From assembly GCA_012800215.1 (NCBI GenBank), contig JAAZJT010000015.1, forward strand, positions 1 through 10,218: 10,218 bases of DNA, given 5' to 3'. This document shows positions 1 through 6,447 of the stretch, in pieces. The stretch is from Bacillota bacterium. GTDB taxonomy: Bacteria; Bacillota; Dethiobacteria; Dethiobacterales; Dethiobacteraceae. The notes under the pieces were generated by a model. It had not been told where the DNA came from. It saw only the letters and a program-made list of their open reading frames with translations, and made no database searches. The translations under genes were made by a program, and so were the position numbers. Numbering within the stretch: position 1 is the stretch's first letter; the number at the start of each line of letters is the position of its first letter.

Positions 1-245
1 AAAAAAAACCTGAAAATTATGAGCTACAGACATTAAGAGAGTATCTTCAATGTGAACGTTCTTTATTAAAAGCATCAGAAAATTTATTTATTCATCGCAA
101 CACACTTTTATATAGAATCAATAAAATAATAGACAATATGGATTATAGCCTAGATAGACCATATACAAGGGAATATATCCTTACGTCAATTAGAATCCTT
201 AAACTGTTCTGCAATAACCAGGTAAACTGTGAAGATTTATTATAA
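1..245 (+). CDS. PucR/CdaR-type transcriptional regulator, C-terminal end (partial)
   Basis: The 5' end lies outside the window; the frame is open from base 3 to the TAA at 243-245, giving 80 residues. It reads as the C-terminal helix-turn-helix of the PucR/CdaR regulator family (HTH_30 type). The segment LREYLQCERSLLKASENLF is followed by IHRNTLLYRINKI, and the iHrNTllYRi core with an aliphatic/Ala-rich helix before it is the family signature. Proteins of this family sense small metabolites through an N-terminal domain and bind DNA with this C-terminal segment; the sensing part is not visible here, so the ligand and target genes are unknown. A hairpin terminator follows 41 bases after the stop. 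The family call is good; the specific role cannot be given. Confidence 0.8.
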   Translation, partial: KKPENYELQTLREYLQCERSLLKASENLFIHRNTLLYRINKIIDNMDYSLDRPYTREYILTSIRILKLFCNNQVNCEDLL

Positions 246-285
246 ACTAATGTAACTTCTGGCTTTATTCACGCATAAACATTTT

Positions 286-319
286 CGGTTTTCAGGTGCA
301 TACTTGAAAACCGTTTTTT
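286..319 (+). terminator. Rho-independent terminator of the PucR-type gene
   Basis: Arms CGGTTTTCA (286-294) and TGAAAACCG (305-313) pair perfectly over 9 bp and are followed by six T. It lies 41 bases after the stop of the partial regulator gene. The following 320-464 holds no gene I can support. Confidence 0.85.
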
Positions 320-464
320 AATAACTGGTAAGTAAATAATTTTTATTTCCAAAAACACAGCTATAAGAACTTTCCCGGTAAGTTTTTCTTTTCTGAATAC
401 AACTTTTTCAAAGTATTTATCCTTCTGAATACTGACAAGTCTTGTTATGCTTGCCGTTGGCAAT

Positions 465-493
465 AAAAAAAGCGGCTTAGGAACCTAAGTCGC
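465..493 (-). terminator. Rho-independent terminator of the 119-aa orphan gene
   Basis: Read on the minus strand, GCGACTTAGG pairs with CCTAAGCCGC (10 bp with one non-Watson-Crick pair, short loop) and is followed by seven T (465-471). It begins 12 bases past the stop of the gene at 506-865. Confidence 0.85.
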
Positions 494-505
494 TGTAAAT
501 CATTT

Positions 506-865
506 TTATAAATGACTTTGTGTCAGTTCATCGACCCTTTGAATTAAATACTCTGTTTTTTCAATCACCTTTAGAATTTCTTCCGCTTCCGGATTCACCA
601 ATTCATCAACGGCCTGCTTTATCTGATTGAAATTTTCAATCACCCACTCGCAATCTGTGGCAGACGAAAGCGGGCGATCATTAATCAGTAAGGATTTTTT
701 CCCGTCTGCTCCACAAATAACTTTTATCGGCATTTCCCCGATAAAGAGAAGAGACCTTGTGGGAACATCTGCCAACAACTTATCTAGTAAGTCATAAGTT
801 TTGAGTAAAAGTTTTTCCCGCAATTGTTTTTCCTGTCTTCTGATACTATCTATATTTCTCGTCAT
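506..865 (-). CDS. Conserved-looking small protein of unknown function (119 aa)
   Basis: I do not recognise this family. The start at 863-865 (MTRNIDSIRR) is chosen because GGAGAGG lies 10 bases upstream; a longer frame from 898 has no ribosome binding site and translates that site as protein. The product is soluble and highly charged, with no signal peptide or membrane segment. Residues about 5-35 and 75-115 look helical with heptad-like Leu/Ile spacing (RRQEKQLREKLLLKTYDLLD; EEILKVIEKTEYLIQRVDEL), so a coiled coil or helical hairpin around a short beta-rich middle (LLFIGEMPIKVICGADGKK) is plausible. It stands alone between two terminators, downstream of but separate from the DUF1858 gene, and ends in its own hairpin. 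I found no clear promoter in 866-1020. Confidence 0.7.
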   Translation of the reverse strand: MTRNIDSIRRQEKQLREKLLLKTYDLLDKLLADVPTRSLLFIGEMPIKVICGADGKKSLLINDRPLSSATDCEWVIENFNQIKQAVDELVNPEAEEILKVIEKTEYLIQRVDELTQSHL

Positions 866-1020
866 GAATGTTAATCCTCTCCAAAACTTTACTAGCATTA
901 GTTTTAGGAGAAAACTGTCTATTCATACATCAAGGATATGGCTTCTTACCTTATGCAGACGAAAAATAACACTTTATCTATCATTACACTTAAACATTAC
1001 TCGGCCACAATTTACGAAAT

Positions 1021-1044
1021 AAAAAACCGCTTTCGCGGTTTTTT
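1021..1044. terminator. Terminator of the DUF1858 gene, symmetric
   Basis: Arms AAAAAACCGC and GCGGTTTTTT flank the loop TTTC, so the hairpin has a T-run on both strands. It works as a terminator for the minus-strand DUF1858 gene, whose TAA stop (1043-1045) overlaps its edge. No plus-strand gene runs into it. Confidence 0.85.
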
Positions 1045-1246
1045 AAACTTTATTTAACTCAGCGAGCAACTTATCTGCATCAATGCCATGAACCATGGCA
1101 GCCTGGGCTACACTTTCCCCAGTAGCAGCACCGCACCCAATGCAGTGCATACCTGCAGCCATAAAAACCTTCAGTGTTTTAGGGTTTAAACGCAGGACTT
1201 CTGCAATGGTCATGTCTTTGGTGATTTTTTGTTCCTGTTGGCTCAT
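1043..1246 (-). CDS. DUF1858 / hybrid-cluster-protein-associated redox disulfide protein (67 aa)
   Basis: A 67-residue protein that is essentially a single DUF1858 domain. The N-terminal part (ITKDMTIAEVLRLNPKTLKV) carries the family's 'eil..nP....vf...G' pattern, followed by GMHCIGCGAATGESVAQAA with a CxxC pair (Cys35, Cys38). In this family the CxxC is thought to act as a redox disulfide or metal-binding pair, often in anaerobes and often found with hybrid-cluster protein; the exact reaction is not known. The start at 1244-1246 is preceded by GGGGGTGG six bases upstream; a longer frame from 1306 runs through this site and the promoter, so it was not used. It is a single-gene unit with its own promoter (1266-1294) and terminator. 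No hcp gene is in the window. Confidence 0.85.
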   Translation of the reverse strand: MSQQEQKITKDMTIAEVLRLNPKTLKVFMAAGMHCIGCGAATGESVAQAAMVHGIDADKLLAELNKV

Positions 1247-1265
1247 TTTTTTCCACCCCCAAAAT

Positions 1266-1294
1266 ATTGTACCTTGCATTTTCCTTATCGTCAA
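1266..1294 (-). promoter_or_regulatory. Sigma-70-type promoter of the DUF1858 gene
   Basis: On the minus strand TTGACG (1289-1294) and TACAAT (1266-1271) are 17 bases apart. The expected transcript start near 1259 leaves a leader of only about 14 bases, with the ribosome binding site (1253-1260) at its extreme 5' end. Confidence 0.7.
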
Positions 1295-1405
1295 TACTGC
1301 TGCCAATTATTTGTTTTTCTACCATTGTTTAAACTGCAAGGACTCAAAATTATTATTTCCACTCCGGCAGATAATCAAACAATAAACTGCTGAAGAAATA
1401 TACCA

Positions 1406-1423
1406 GTATTATACTTGTAATAC
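1406..1423. promoter_or_regulatory. Inverted repeat over the -35 box of the exporter promoter (possible operator)
   Basis: GTATTA (1406-1411) and TAATAC (1418-1423) are a perfect 6-bp inverted repeat with a 6-base spacer. It covers the -35 box at 1415-1420, the place where MarR- or TetR-type repressors of drug exporters often bind. No regulator gene is adjacent, so the repressor is unknown; chance occurrence in AT-rich DNA cannot be excluded. Confidence 0.45.
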
Positions 1424-1444
1424 GCAAAAAGGAAAAGCTATAAT
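1415..1444 (+). promoter_or_regulatory. Sigma-70-type promoter of the MFS exporter
   Basis: TTGTAA (1415-1420) and TATAAT (1439-1444) are separated by 18 bases. A transcript starting near 1451 would have a leader of about 55 bases ending in the very G-rich ribosome binding site at 1486-1496. Confidence 0.65.
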
Positions 1445-1504
1445 ATAAGTAAGATTTATAATTCTTTTATCAATAATTTGAAAGTGGGGGAGGGGGCAAA
1501 TCTC

Positions 1505-2911
1505 TTGCAAAATAAACTCACCAAAAGAATAGTGCTCTTAATAACTGCTTTAGGTGCATTTATGACACCTTTTATGTCTTCCTCGGTAAATGTGGCATTG
1601 CCTTCCATCAGCAAAGAGCTTGGCATGAGTGCAGTAGCACTAAATTGGGTAGCATTATCTTATACCTTGTCCACAGCGGTTTTCACTTTGCCTTTTGGCA
1701 GGGCAGCCGATATTTTAGGGCGTAAGAAGATGATGATTTGGGGCGTTACGATGCTCACAGCAGTTTCCGCCCTCTGCGGCTTCGCCCTGAATCCAGCCAT
1801 GCTGATAACCGGTCGGATATTACAAGGCATCAGCGGTGCCACCATTTCCGTTAATTCCGTTTCCATCTTAACTTCAGCCTATCCGTCAGATGAACGAGGT
1901 AAAGTGTTGGGCTTAAATGTTGCCATGACATATGCCGGCCTTTCCACCGGTCCCTACCTGGGAGGACTTTTAACAACTAATCTTGGCTGGCGCAGTGTTT
2001 TCTTTTGTACTGTACCCGTTGGTATTGTCTTACTTGCCTTACTGTTGGCAATTAAAGAAGAATGGGCAGGGGCACCCGGTGAATCCTTTGATTACCGGGG
2101 AGCATTGATTTATGGTATCTCCCTAATTGGAATCGTCTGGGGGTTTTCCATCATCCATACTGCTTGGGGCATTGCTTTGATGGCAGTTGGCCTTTTGGCT
2201 GCCCTTACCTTTGTTTTATTTGAAAAGAAAGTTAAGGACCCTATTTTAGATATTTCTCTTCTTCGTTATAATAAAGTATTCAGTTTTTCATCACTAGCTG
2301 CCCTTATTCATTACAGTGCCACTTCTGCCATTAGCTACCTGTTCAGTCTCTACTTACAATATATTAAAGGGTTTGATCCGGCTCAAGCCGGTTTAATTCT
2401 CATTGCCCAACCCTTAATGATGGCTCTTTTCTCTCCTTTGGCTGGCAGAATTTCCGATAGCATAGCACCACAAAAAGTTGCCTCCTTGGGTATGGCTATT
2501 ACAGGGTTAAGTCTGCTTTCCTTTACCTTCTTTAATGCCGATACACCCATAGCTTTGATAGTAGGGAGTTTGTTAGTGCTTGGTTTTGGCTTTGCCCTCT
2601 TTTCATCTCCCAACACCAATGCTGTTATGAGTTCCGTTGAAAAAAAGCATTATGGCATAGCATCAGGCATCCTTGGTGCTTCCCGCACACTTGGGCAAAG
2701 TTTAAGTATGGGGATAGCATCTTTGGTGATGGTACTGTACGTTGGCGGCAAACAAATCAGCACACACAATCTGGCCAAATTTCTTACAGGCTTTAAAGCC
2801 ACCTTTATCATTATGACAATATTATCTATCGCCGGTATCTTTGCCTCTTTAGCCAGGGTCAAAGCAAGCCCGGCTGGGAATGAAAAAACGCAGTCATCCC
2901 AGCAGGAATAA
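1505..2911 (+). CDS. MFS drug exporter, DHA2 (EmrB/QacA, 14-TM) family
   Basis: A 468-residue, strongly hydrophobic membrane protein of the DHA2 drug:H+ antiporter type, which pumps organic compounds out of the cell in exchange for protons. Visible marks are the TM1 end SSSVNVALPSI, motif A GRAADILGRKK (residues about 65-75) in the first cytoplasmic loop, QGISGA in TM4, and motif C around AGLSTGPYLGG (about 144-154), typical of exporters. Length and hydrophobic pattern fit 14 segments. The acidic residue usual in TM1 of many DHA2 members (LDxTIVNVALP) is replaced by Ser, as in some subgroups. I chose the TTG at 1505-1507 because GGGGGAGGGGG (1486-1496) lies 8 bases before it; a TTG at 1478 would translate that site. 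The substrate cannot be told. No terminator is evident between its stop and the next promoter. Confidence 0.9.
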   Translation: MQNKLTKRIVLLITALGAFMTPFMSSSVNVALPSISKELGMSAVALNWVALSYTLSTAVFTLPFGRAADILGRKKMMIWGVTMLTAVSALCGFALNPAMLITGRILQGISGATISVNSVSILTSAYPSDERGKVLGLNVAMTYAGLSTGPYLGGLLTTNLGWRSVFFCTVPVGIVLLALLLAIKEEWAGAPGESFDYRGALIYGISLIGIVWGFSIIHTAWGIALMAVGLLAALTFVLFEKKVKDPILDISLLRYNKVFSFSSLAALIHYSATSAISYLFSLYLQYIKGFDPAQAGLILIAQPLMMALFSPLAGRISDSIAPQKVASLGMAITGLSLLSFTFFNADTPIALIVGSLLVLGFGFALFSSPNTNAVMSSVEKKHYGIASGILGASRTLGQSLSMGIASLVMVLYVGGKQISTHNLAKFLTGFKATFIIMTILSIAGIFASLARVKASPAGNEKTQSSQQE

Positions 2912-2973
2912 GGAAGCTAAATATACCAAACATAGGAAGGTACAGGCAGAAAAAAGAGAATAATTACATAAAC

Positions 2974-3002
2974 TTGAATCTGGCAATTAGTTTTATTATA
3001 AT
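2974..3002 (+). promoter_or_regulatory. Sigma-70-type promoter of the MurE-like gene
   Basis: TTGAAT (2974-2979) and a perfect TATAAT (2997-3002) are 17 bases apart. The predicted transcript start near 3009 gives a leader of about 125 bases before the ATG at 3134. Confidence 0.7.
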
Positions 3003-3008
3003 GAGAAG

Positions 3009-3133
3009 CGCAGTACTCTTTTTATATGTCTCAAATACACATAAACTATGCGCTTGCCAGAAGCTTGCTGCTCATTGGCAGGACAAGCTCTAATGAAGCC
3101 TATCGGTATGCCTTCTGGCTGGAAGGAGAACAA
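3009..3133 (+). promoter_or_regulatory. Structured leader of the MurE-like gene
   Basis: This stretch between the predicted transcript start and the ATG at 3134 holds a hairpin with arms AGCTTG-CTGC (3062-3071) and GCAG-(GA)-CAAGCT (3078-3089). A second hairpin pairs CCTTC (3111-3115) with GAAGG (3122-3126), covering part of the ribosome binding site AAGGAG. GAAG at 3095-3098 could instead pair with CTTC at 3112-3115 and free the site. An ATG at 3026 is in frame with the gene, so the stretch could alternatively be translated as 36 extra residues, but that ATG has no ribosome binding site. Regulation by this leader is an inference. Confidence 0.35.
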
Positions 3134-4678
3134 ATGACAACACTTTTTGAATTACTACAATCTATCCCTGTTCTAGAAACTTGGCATCTTAAAGATATAG
3201 AAATTAAAGGTATTGCCTATAATTCCAGAAATGTAGCTCCGGGCGATATTTTTGTCTGCATTAAAGGCTATAAAACTGATGGCCATAAATATATCTTAGG
3301 CGCCATAGCAAATGGGGCAGCAGCAGTTGTAGTAGAAGATTACCAAGCTGGCTGGGATATCCCCCAAATTCGCGTCGCTAACAGCCGTCAGGCCTTGGCT
3401 GCCTTAAGCGACAAATTTTATGGCAGTCCTTCTAGGGACATGAAAGTTATTGGCTTAACGGCCACCAACGGAAAAACTACTACATCTTTTATGACTAATG
3501 CTATTTTAGAAAACTATGGATTTAGGACAGGGCTAGTCGGGACAGTAGTAATAAAGTATGGAGATTATTACGAGCCTTCCCAGCTGACAACTCCCGAATC
3601 ATTAGATTTGCAATATCATCTGGCTCAGATGAAAAAACAGCAAATTTCTCATGTCTGCATGGAAGTCTCTTCTTCCGCCCTGGAACTTAATAGAGTTAGT
3701 AATGTGGCCTATGATATTGTGGCCCTTAATAATATCAGCCGTGAACATATTGATCTCCACGGATCATTTGAAAACTACTTAAAAAGTAAAACTAAATTAA
3801 TTAGAGATGCCGGGCCGCAGCAGTGGGCTATTCTCAACCTGGATTGTCCTTATGCAGCGTCTCTGGTGGACCAGACAAAAGCCCAGGTGCTGACATATGG
3901 TATTAAGAATACAGAAGGCACTCTACACTGTAAAAATGTTGATCTCTCAACGGGCAGAGCTAAATTTACCGTTGAAATCAAAAAAGAATTTCAGGTCGGA
4001 GAATTAACATATTCACCACAGGAATTCGATATTGCACTTTATACTCCCGGCTTTCATTCTGTCTATAATGCTATGGTGGCAATTATGGTCGGCCTGCTGT
4101 GTGGAGTACCCATCCCGGTAATACAAAAAAGCCTCTTGGCTTTCACAGGTGTGGAGAGGCGTTTTGAGATTATTTTTGAAGATGACTTTAAAATCATCGA
4201 TGACCACTTTGCCAACAGTGGCAATATAGATGTCACCTTAAAAACTCTGCAAATGATGGATTACCGCAAGCTTGCGCTTGTCTATGCCATTAGGGGCAGC
4301 CGTGGGCCAACTGTCAACAGGGAAAGCGCAGAAATGATTGCCGCCTGGGCTCCCAAACTGGGACTTAAAGAAATTATTGCTACTTTAAGCCGCTCCCATG
4401 TAACTGCCAAAGATACAGTGCAGGAAGAAGAACTAGTGGCCTTTCAACAAGTTATGGAACAGGCCGGCATCAAAGTCTACTTATTCCCGGAATTGCCGGA
4501 TGCCATTGCTCATGCCCTTTCTCTGATGGGAAAAGGTGATATTATGCTTTTGGCAGGCTGCCAGGGTATGGACTATGGTGCAAAAATTGCTCTGGAACAG
4601 CTAAACCAATTGAGACCGTATATAGATAAAGGATTGCTGTTTGAGCCACTGGTTAAAAGGGTAGCCGGAATAGAATAA
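3134..4678 (+). CDS. Divergent MurE-like Mur ligase
   Basis: A 514-residue cytoplasmic ATP-dependent ligase of the Mur family, arranged like MurE. Residues about 20-100 are the N-terminal UDP-substrate domain (GIAYNSRNVAPGDIFVCI, then DGHKYI). The central ATPase domain has the P-loop ATNGKTTT (110-117), TTPES (152-156), MEVSSSALEL (176-185), NISREHIDLHG (200-210) and the probable carbamylated Lys219 in NYLKSKTKLI; the C-terminal domain begins near GVERRFE (339-345). True MurE adds the third peptide residue (meso-DAP or Lys) to UDP-MurNAc-dipeptide. Here several signatures are changed: MEVSSH has become MEVSSS, DYAHTPD is DDHFANSG (356-363), the DNPR motif is absent, and GKGHE is replaced by GCQGM (475-479). 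A paralog with another substrate therefore fits better than the housekeeping enzyme, although a divergent MurE cannot be excluded. The start at 3134 follows AAGGAG by 5 bases and matches the usual MurE N-terminus; a frame from 3026 lacks a site. Confidence 0.8.
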   Translation: MTTLFELLQSIPVLETWHLKDIEIKGIAYNSRNVAPGDIFVCIKGYKTDGHKYILGAIANGAAAVVVEDYQAGWDIPQIRVANSRQALAALSDKFYGSPSRDMKVIGLTATNGKTTTSFMTNAILENYGFRTGLVGTVVIKYGDYYEPSQLTTPESLDLQYHLAQMKKQQISHVCMEVSSSALELNRVSNVAYDIVALNNISREHIDLHGSFENYLKSKTKLIRDAGPQQWAILNLDCPYAASLVDQTKAQVLTYGIKNTEGTLHCKNVDLSTGRAKFTVEIKKEFQVGELTYSPQEFDIALYTPGFHSVYNAMVAIMVGLLCGVPIPVIQKSLLAFTGVERRFEIIFEDDFKIIDDHFANSGNIDVTLKTLQMMDYRKLALVYAIRGSRGPTVNRESAEMIAAWAPKLGLKEIIATLSRSHVTAKDTVQEEELVAFQQVMEQAGIKVYLFPELPDAIAHALSLMGKGDIMLLAGCQGMDYGAKIALEQLNQLRPYIDKGLLFEPLVKRVAGIE

Positions 4679-4681
4679 AGT

Positions 4682-4710
4682 AAAAAATGGCCAGCACTGG
4701 CCATTTTTTT
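4682..4710. terminator. Bidirectional terminator between the MurE-like and arginase genes
   Basis: Arms AAAAAATGGCCA (4682-4693) and TGGCCATTTTTT (4698-4709) enclose the loop GCAC. T-runs on both strands let it end the MurE-like gene (stop 4676-4678) and the convergent arginase gene (stop at 4709-4711). Confidence 0.92.
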
Positions 4711-5560
4711 ATTTAAATTTTTTCAGCAGGTGAATTACAAAATCTCTTGTTACATGATTAGAATCAAACATGGGGTTATATTCCACAATATCGACTGAAC
4801 TTAATAAATTGTTCTGAATAAAGAAATCAAAGAGGTAATCAGCTTCTGCCACTGAAATACCTCCCTCAACGGGGATGCTGACGCCGGGCAGAAAATTAGG
4901 ATCAATTACATCCAGATCAAAACTTAGATGAATCTTATTTACCCTCTCTAATAAATAATTAACAGCCTGTCTCATCTCTTGTTTAAACCCATTGCTTACA
5001 ATATCACGATAATATACTATTTTAATCCCCAATTGCTCGATAAATAATTTTTCACGGTAGTCCAAGTTCCTGGCACCAAAAATCACTACATTACTAGTTT
5101 TAATTTTGGCACCATTATAAAAAATATTTACTAATTTCTCATGACCATATCCCTGTAAGGCCGCTAAAGGCATGCCGTGAATATTACCGGTTACAGTTGT
5201 TTCATGCGTATTCATATCGCCATGTGCATCTACCCAAATAACTCCTATTTCCTTTTCCTTAGCTACACCGGAAATACTGCCCATTGCAATACTATGATCC
5301 CCGCCAATGATGACGGGAATCTGATCATTCTTTACCGTTTGATTAACTTTTTCAGCCAGTGTGGTACAGCTTTTGGTGATGGAATTTAAATATTTAATGT
5401 ATTTGAGATGGCCATTCTCCTGTTCATTAGCCACCTCTATTTTTTCAATTACGTCAGCTTTCTTTTTTTGCAATTCTTTTTTTAGCTCATCAATGCCATA
5501 GTTTATACCAATGGAATCTGCCCCATAATGTAATGGCAACCCATAAAATTTATATTTCAT
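4709..5560 (-). CDS. Arginase (ureohydrolase family)
   Basis: A 283-residue cytosolic binuclear-manganese ureohydrolase, likely L-arginine to L-ornithine plus urea. All six metal ligands are visible: His89 in GGDHS, Asp111/His113/Asp115 in DAHGD, and Asp215/Asp217 in SFDLDVIDP. Residues that in known arginases hold the amino-acid part of the substrate are also present: Asn117 (DMNT), Asp167 (GARNLD) and Glu260 (VDIVEYNP), with His128 in GNIHGMP as the proton shuttle. This favours arginase over agmatinase or formiminoglutamase. One contact, Ser137 of rat arginase, is Thr124 here. The ATG at 5558-5560 follows AGAGGA by 8 bases. It lies 68 bases behind the Crp/Fnr gene with no terminator seen between them, so co-transcription is likely. 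No ornithine- or urea-using gene is present in the window. Confidence 0.85.
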   Translation of the reverse strand: MKYKFYGLPLHYGADSIGINYGIDELKKELQKKKADVIEKIEVANEQENGHLKYIKYLNSITKSCTTLAEKVNQTVKNDQIPVIIGGDHSIAMGSISGVAKEKEIGVIWVDAHGDMNTHETTVTGNIHGMPLAALQGYGHEKLVNIFYNGAKIKTSNVVIFGARNLDYREKLFIEQLGIKIVYYRDIVSNGFKQEMRQAVNYLLERVNKIHLSFDLDVIDPNFLPGVSIPVEGGISVAEADYLFDFFIQNNLLSSVDIVEYNPMFDSNHVTRDFVIHLLKKFK

Positions 5561-5628
5561 CGAGTATGTCCTCTTTTCGCAAACTAATAACAGATTAAAA
5601 AATTCCCCAATCTCTCTCTATTGTATTA

Positions 5629-6318
5629 CTATCTAAATATATTTTCAATTGAATGTGAAAAAGTTAGCTTAAAATGATTGCGCTTATAGGAAAGTAACCC
5701 TTCATTACGCAGTTTACTTAACTCACTCGACATGGCACTTCTGTCTACTGAAAGATAATCTGCTAACTCCTGGCGGTTAAAAGGTATTTCAAAAACATTA
5801 CTGCCTTTTTTTATGGCCTCTGCCGACAAATAAGAAAGCAACTTTTCTCTAGTGGTCCTTTTTGACATATGCTCTACTTTCTGTGTCAGCTCTATATTTT
5901 TATTAGCCAGTATTTTTAACATATTTTGAATCAAATGGCTATGAAATGTGCAGTTAGATGAGCAGGTTGTAATAATTTTTTTATAATCCAGCAGTAATAC
6001 TTCTGTTATTTCCGCGGCAATAACACTTACAGAAAGTAGGCCAACCTGGGCACAGGAAAAAGCCTCTCCAAAAGAATCCCCCGTTGTTAATTGCGATATA
6101 ATGGCGCGATTACCCCAAAAATCTTCTTTTATGACATGCACACTGCCGCGGCAGACAATACCTATGGAAGTTACTGACTCCCCTGCCCGGTAAATATATT
6201 CATTTTTGTTATACGTTTTATCAATGGCAGACAGACAAGCCAGCATTGACAAAAGTTCATTCTCGGCTATACCATAAAAAAGTGGCGACTTTTTAATTAC
6301 TGCTAAATTATTTTTCAT
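5629..6318 (-). CDS. Crp/Fnr-family transcriptional regulator
   Basis: A 229-residue regulator. Residues about 12-115 form the cyclic-nucleotide-like sensor barrel (SPLFYGIAENEL; YRAGESVTSIGIVCRGSVHV; GDSFGEAFSC), about 125-155 the long dimer helix, and about 155-220 the winged HTH with NRQELADYLSVDRSAMSSELSKL-type recognition region followed by NEGLLSYKRNHFKL. The phosphate-binding segment lacks the Arg used by CRP for cAMP, so another signal is likely. Five Cys (28, 56, 89, 119, 123) exist but not in the classical FNR N-terminal pattern. The start at 6316-6318 is preceded by AGGGAG at 5 bases; an ATG at 6331-6333 lies inside a palindrome and has no site. It is divergent from a 4Fe-4S protein gene of the kind HcpR regulators control, which makes an HcpR-like nitrosative or redox role possible but unproven. 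The arginase gene follows downstream. Confidence 0.85.
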   Translation of the reverse strand: MKNNLAVIKKSPLFYGIAENELLSMLACLSAIDKTYNKNEYIYRAGESVTSIGIVCRGSVHVIKEDFWGNRAIISQLTTGDSFGEAFSCAQVGLLSVSVIAAEITEVLLLDYKKIITTCSSNCTFHSHLIQNMLKILANKNIELTQKVEHMSKRTTREKLLSYLSAEAIKKGSNVFEIPFNRQELADYLSVDRSAMSSELSKLRNEGLLSYKRNHFKLTFSHSIENIFR

Positions 6319-6331
6319 ATTTACTCCCTTC

Positions 6332-6349
6332 ATGTTGTTTTTACAACAT
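6332..6349. promoter_or_regulatory. Perfect palindrome, probable Crp/Fnr-family operator
   Basis: ATGTTGT (6332-6338) and ACAACAT (6343-6349) are perfect inverted 7-mers with a 4-base spacer, the geometry of FNR-type sites (5-bp halves 4 apart) but with a TTGT/ACAA core. It lies just downstream of the predicted start of the regulator transcript and overlaps the -35 box proposed for the divergent Fe-S gene. This suggests autorepression and control of both genes. Confidence 0.65.
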
Positions 6350-6370
6350 CTTTACTGCTTTTACTATAAT
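6341..6370 (+). promoter_or_regulatory. Possible promoter of the Fe-S protein gene
   Basis: TTACAA (6341-6346) and a perfect TATAAT (6365-6370) are 18 bases apart. The -35 box falls in the right half of the palindrome, and the -10 box overlaps that of the divergent promoter on the other strand. A weaker alternative (TTACTA with TTAATA) lies nearer the gene, so this assignment is moderate. Confidence 0.5.
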
Positions 6371-6391
6371 ACAATAACTGTAGTTAGTCAA
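6363..6391 (-). promoter_or_regulatory. Promoter of the Crp/Fnr regulator gene
   Basis: On the minus strand TTGACT (6386-6391) and TATAGT (6363-6368) are 17 bases apart. The expected start near 6356 places the palindrome at about +8 to +25, a position suited to repression. Confidence 0.65.
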
Positions 6392-6447
6392 TTACTAAGC
6401 TTTCAGAGCATTTATTAATAATATTTTAGAAAAACGGAGTGACTTGC

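Noticed and set aside
269..463. Minus-strand open frame of 64 codons
   Set aside because: It runs into the terminator of the PucR-type gene, starts there without a ribosome binding site, and shows no protein-like pattern.
801..1022. Plus-strand open frame of 73 codons
   Set aside because: It overlaps the 119-aa gene on the other strand, lacks a ribosome binding site and has a composition unlike a protein.
1095..1385. Plus-strand open frame of 96 codons with many Cys
   Set aside because: It is the antisense shadow of the DUF1858 gene and its promoter.
1478..1504. Nine-codon N-terminal extension of the exporter from a TTG at 1478
   Set aside because: It would translate the G-rich ribosome binding site at 1486-1496, which is ideally placed for the TTG at 1505.
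4709..5560. Agmatinase or formiminoglutamase instead of arginase
   Set aside because: DAHGDMNT, GNIHGMP, Asp167 and Glu260 match the arginase substrate contacts better.
6319..6333. Upstream ATG of the Crp/Fnr gene at 6331-6333
   Set aside because: It has no ribosome binding site, lies in the palindrome, and the AGGGAG it would translate serves the ATG at 6316-6318.
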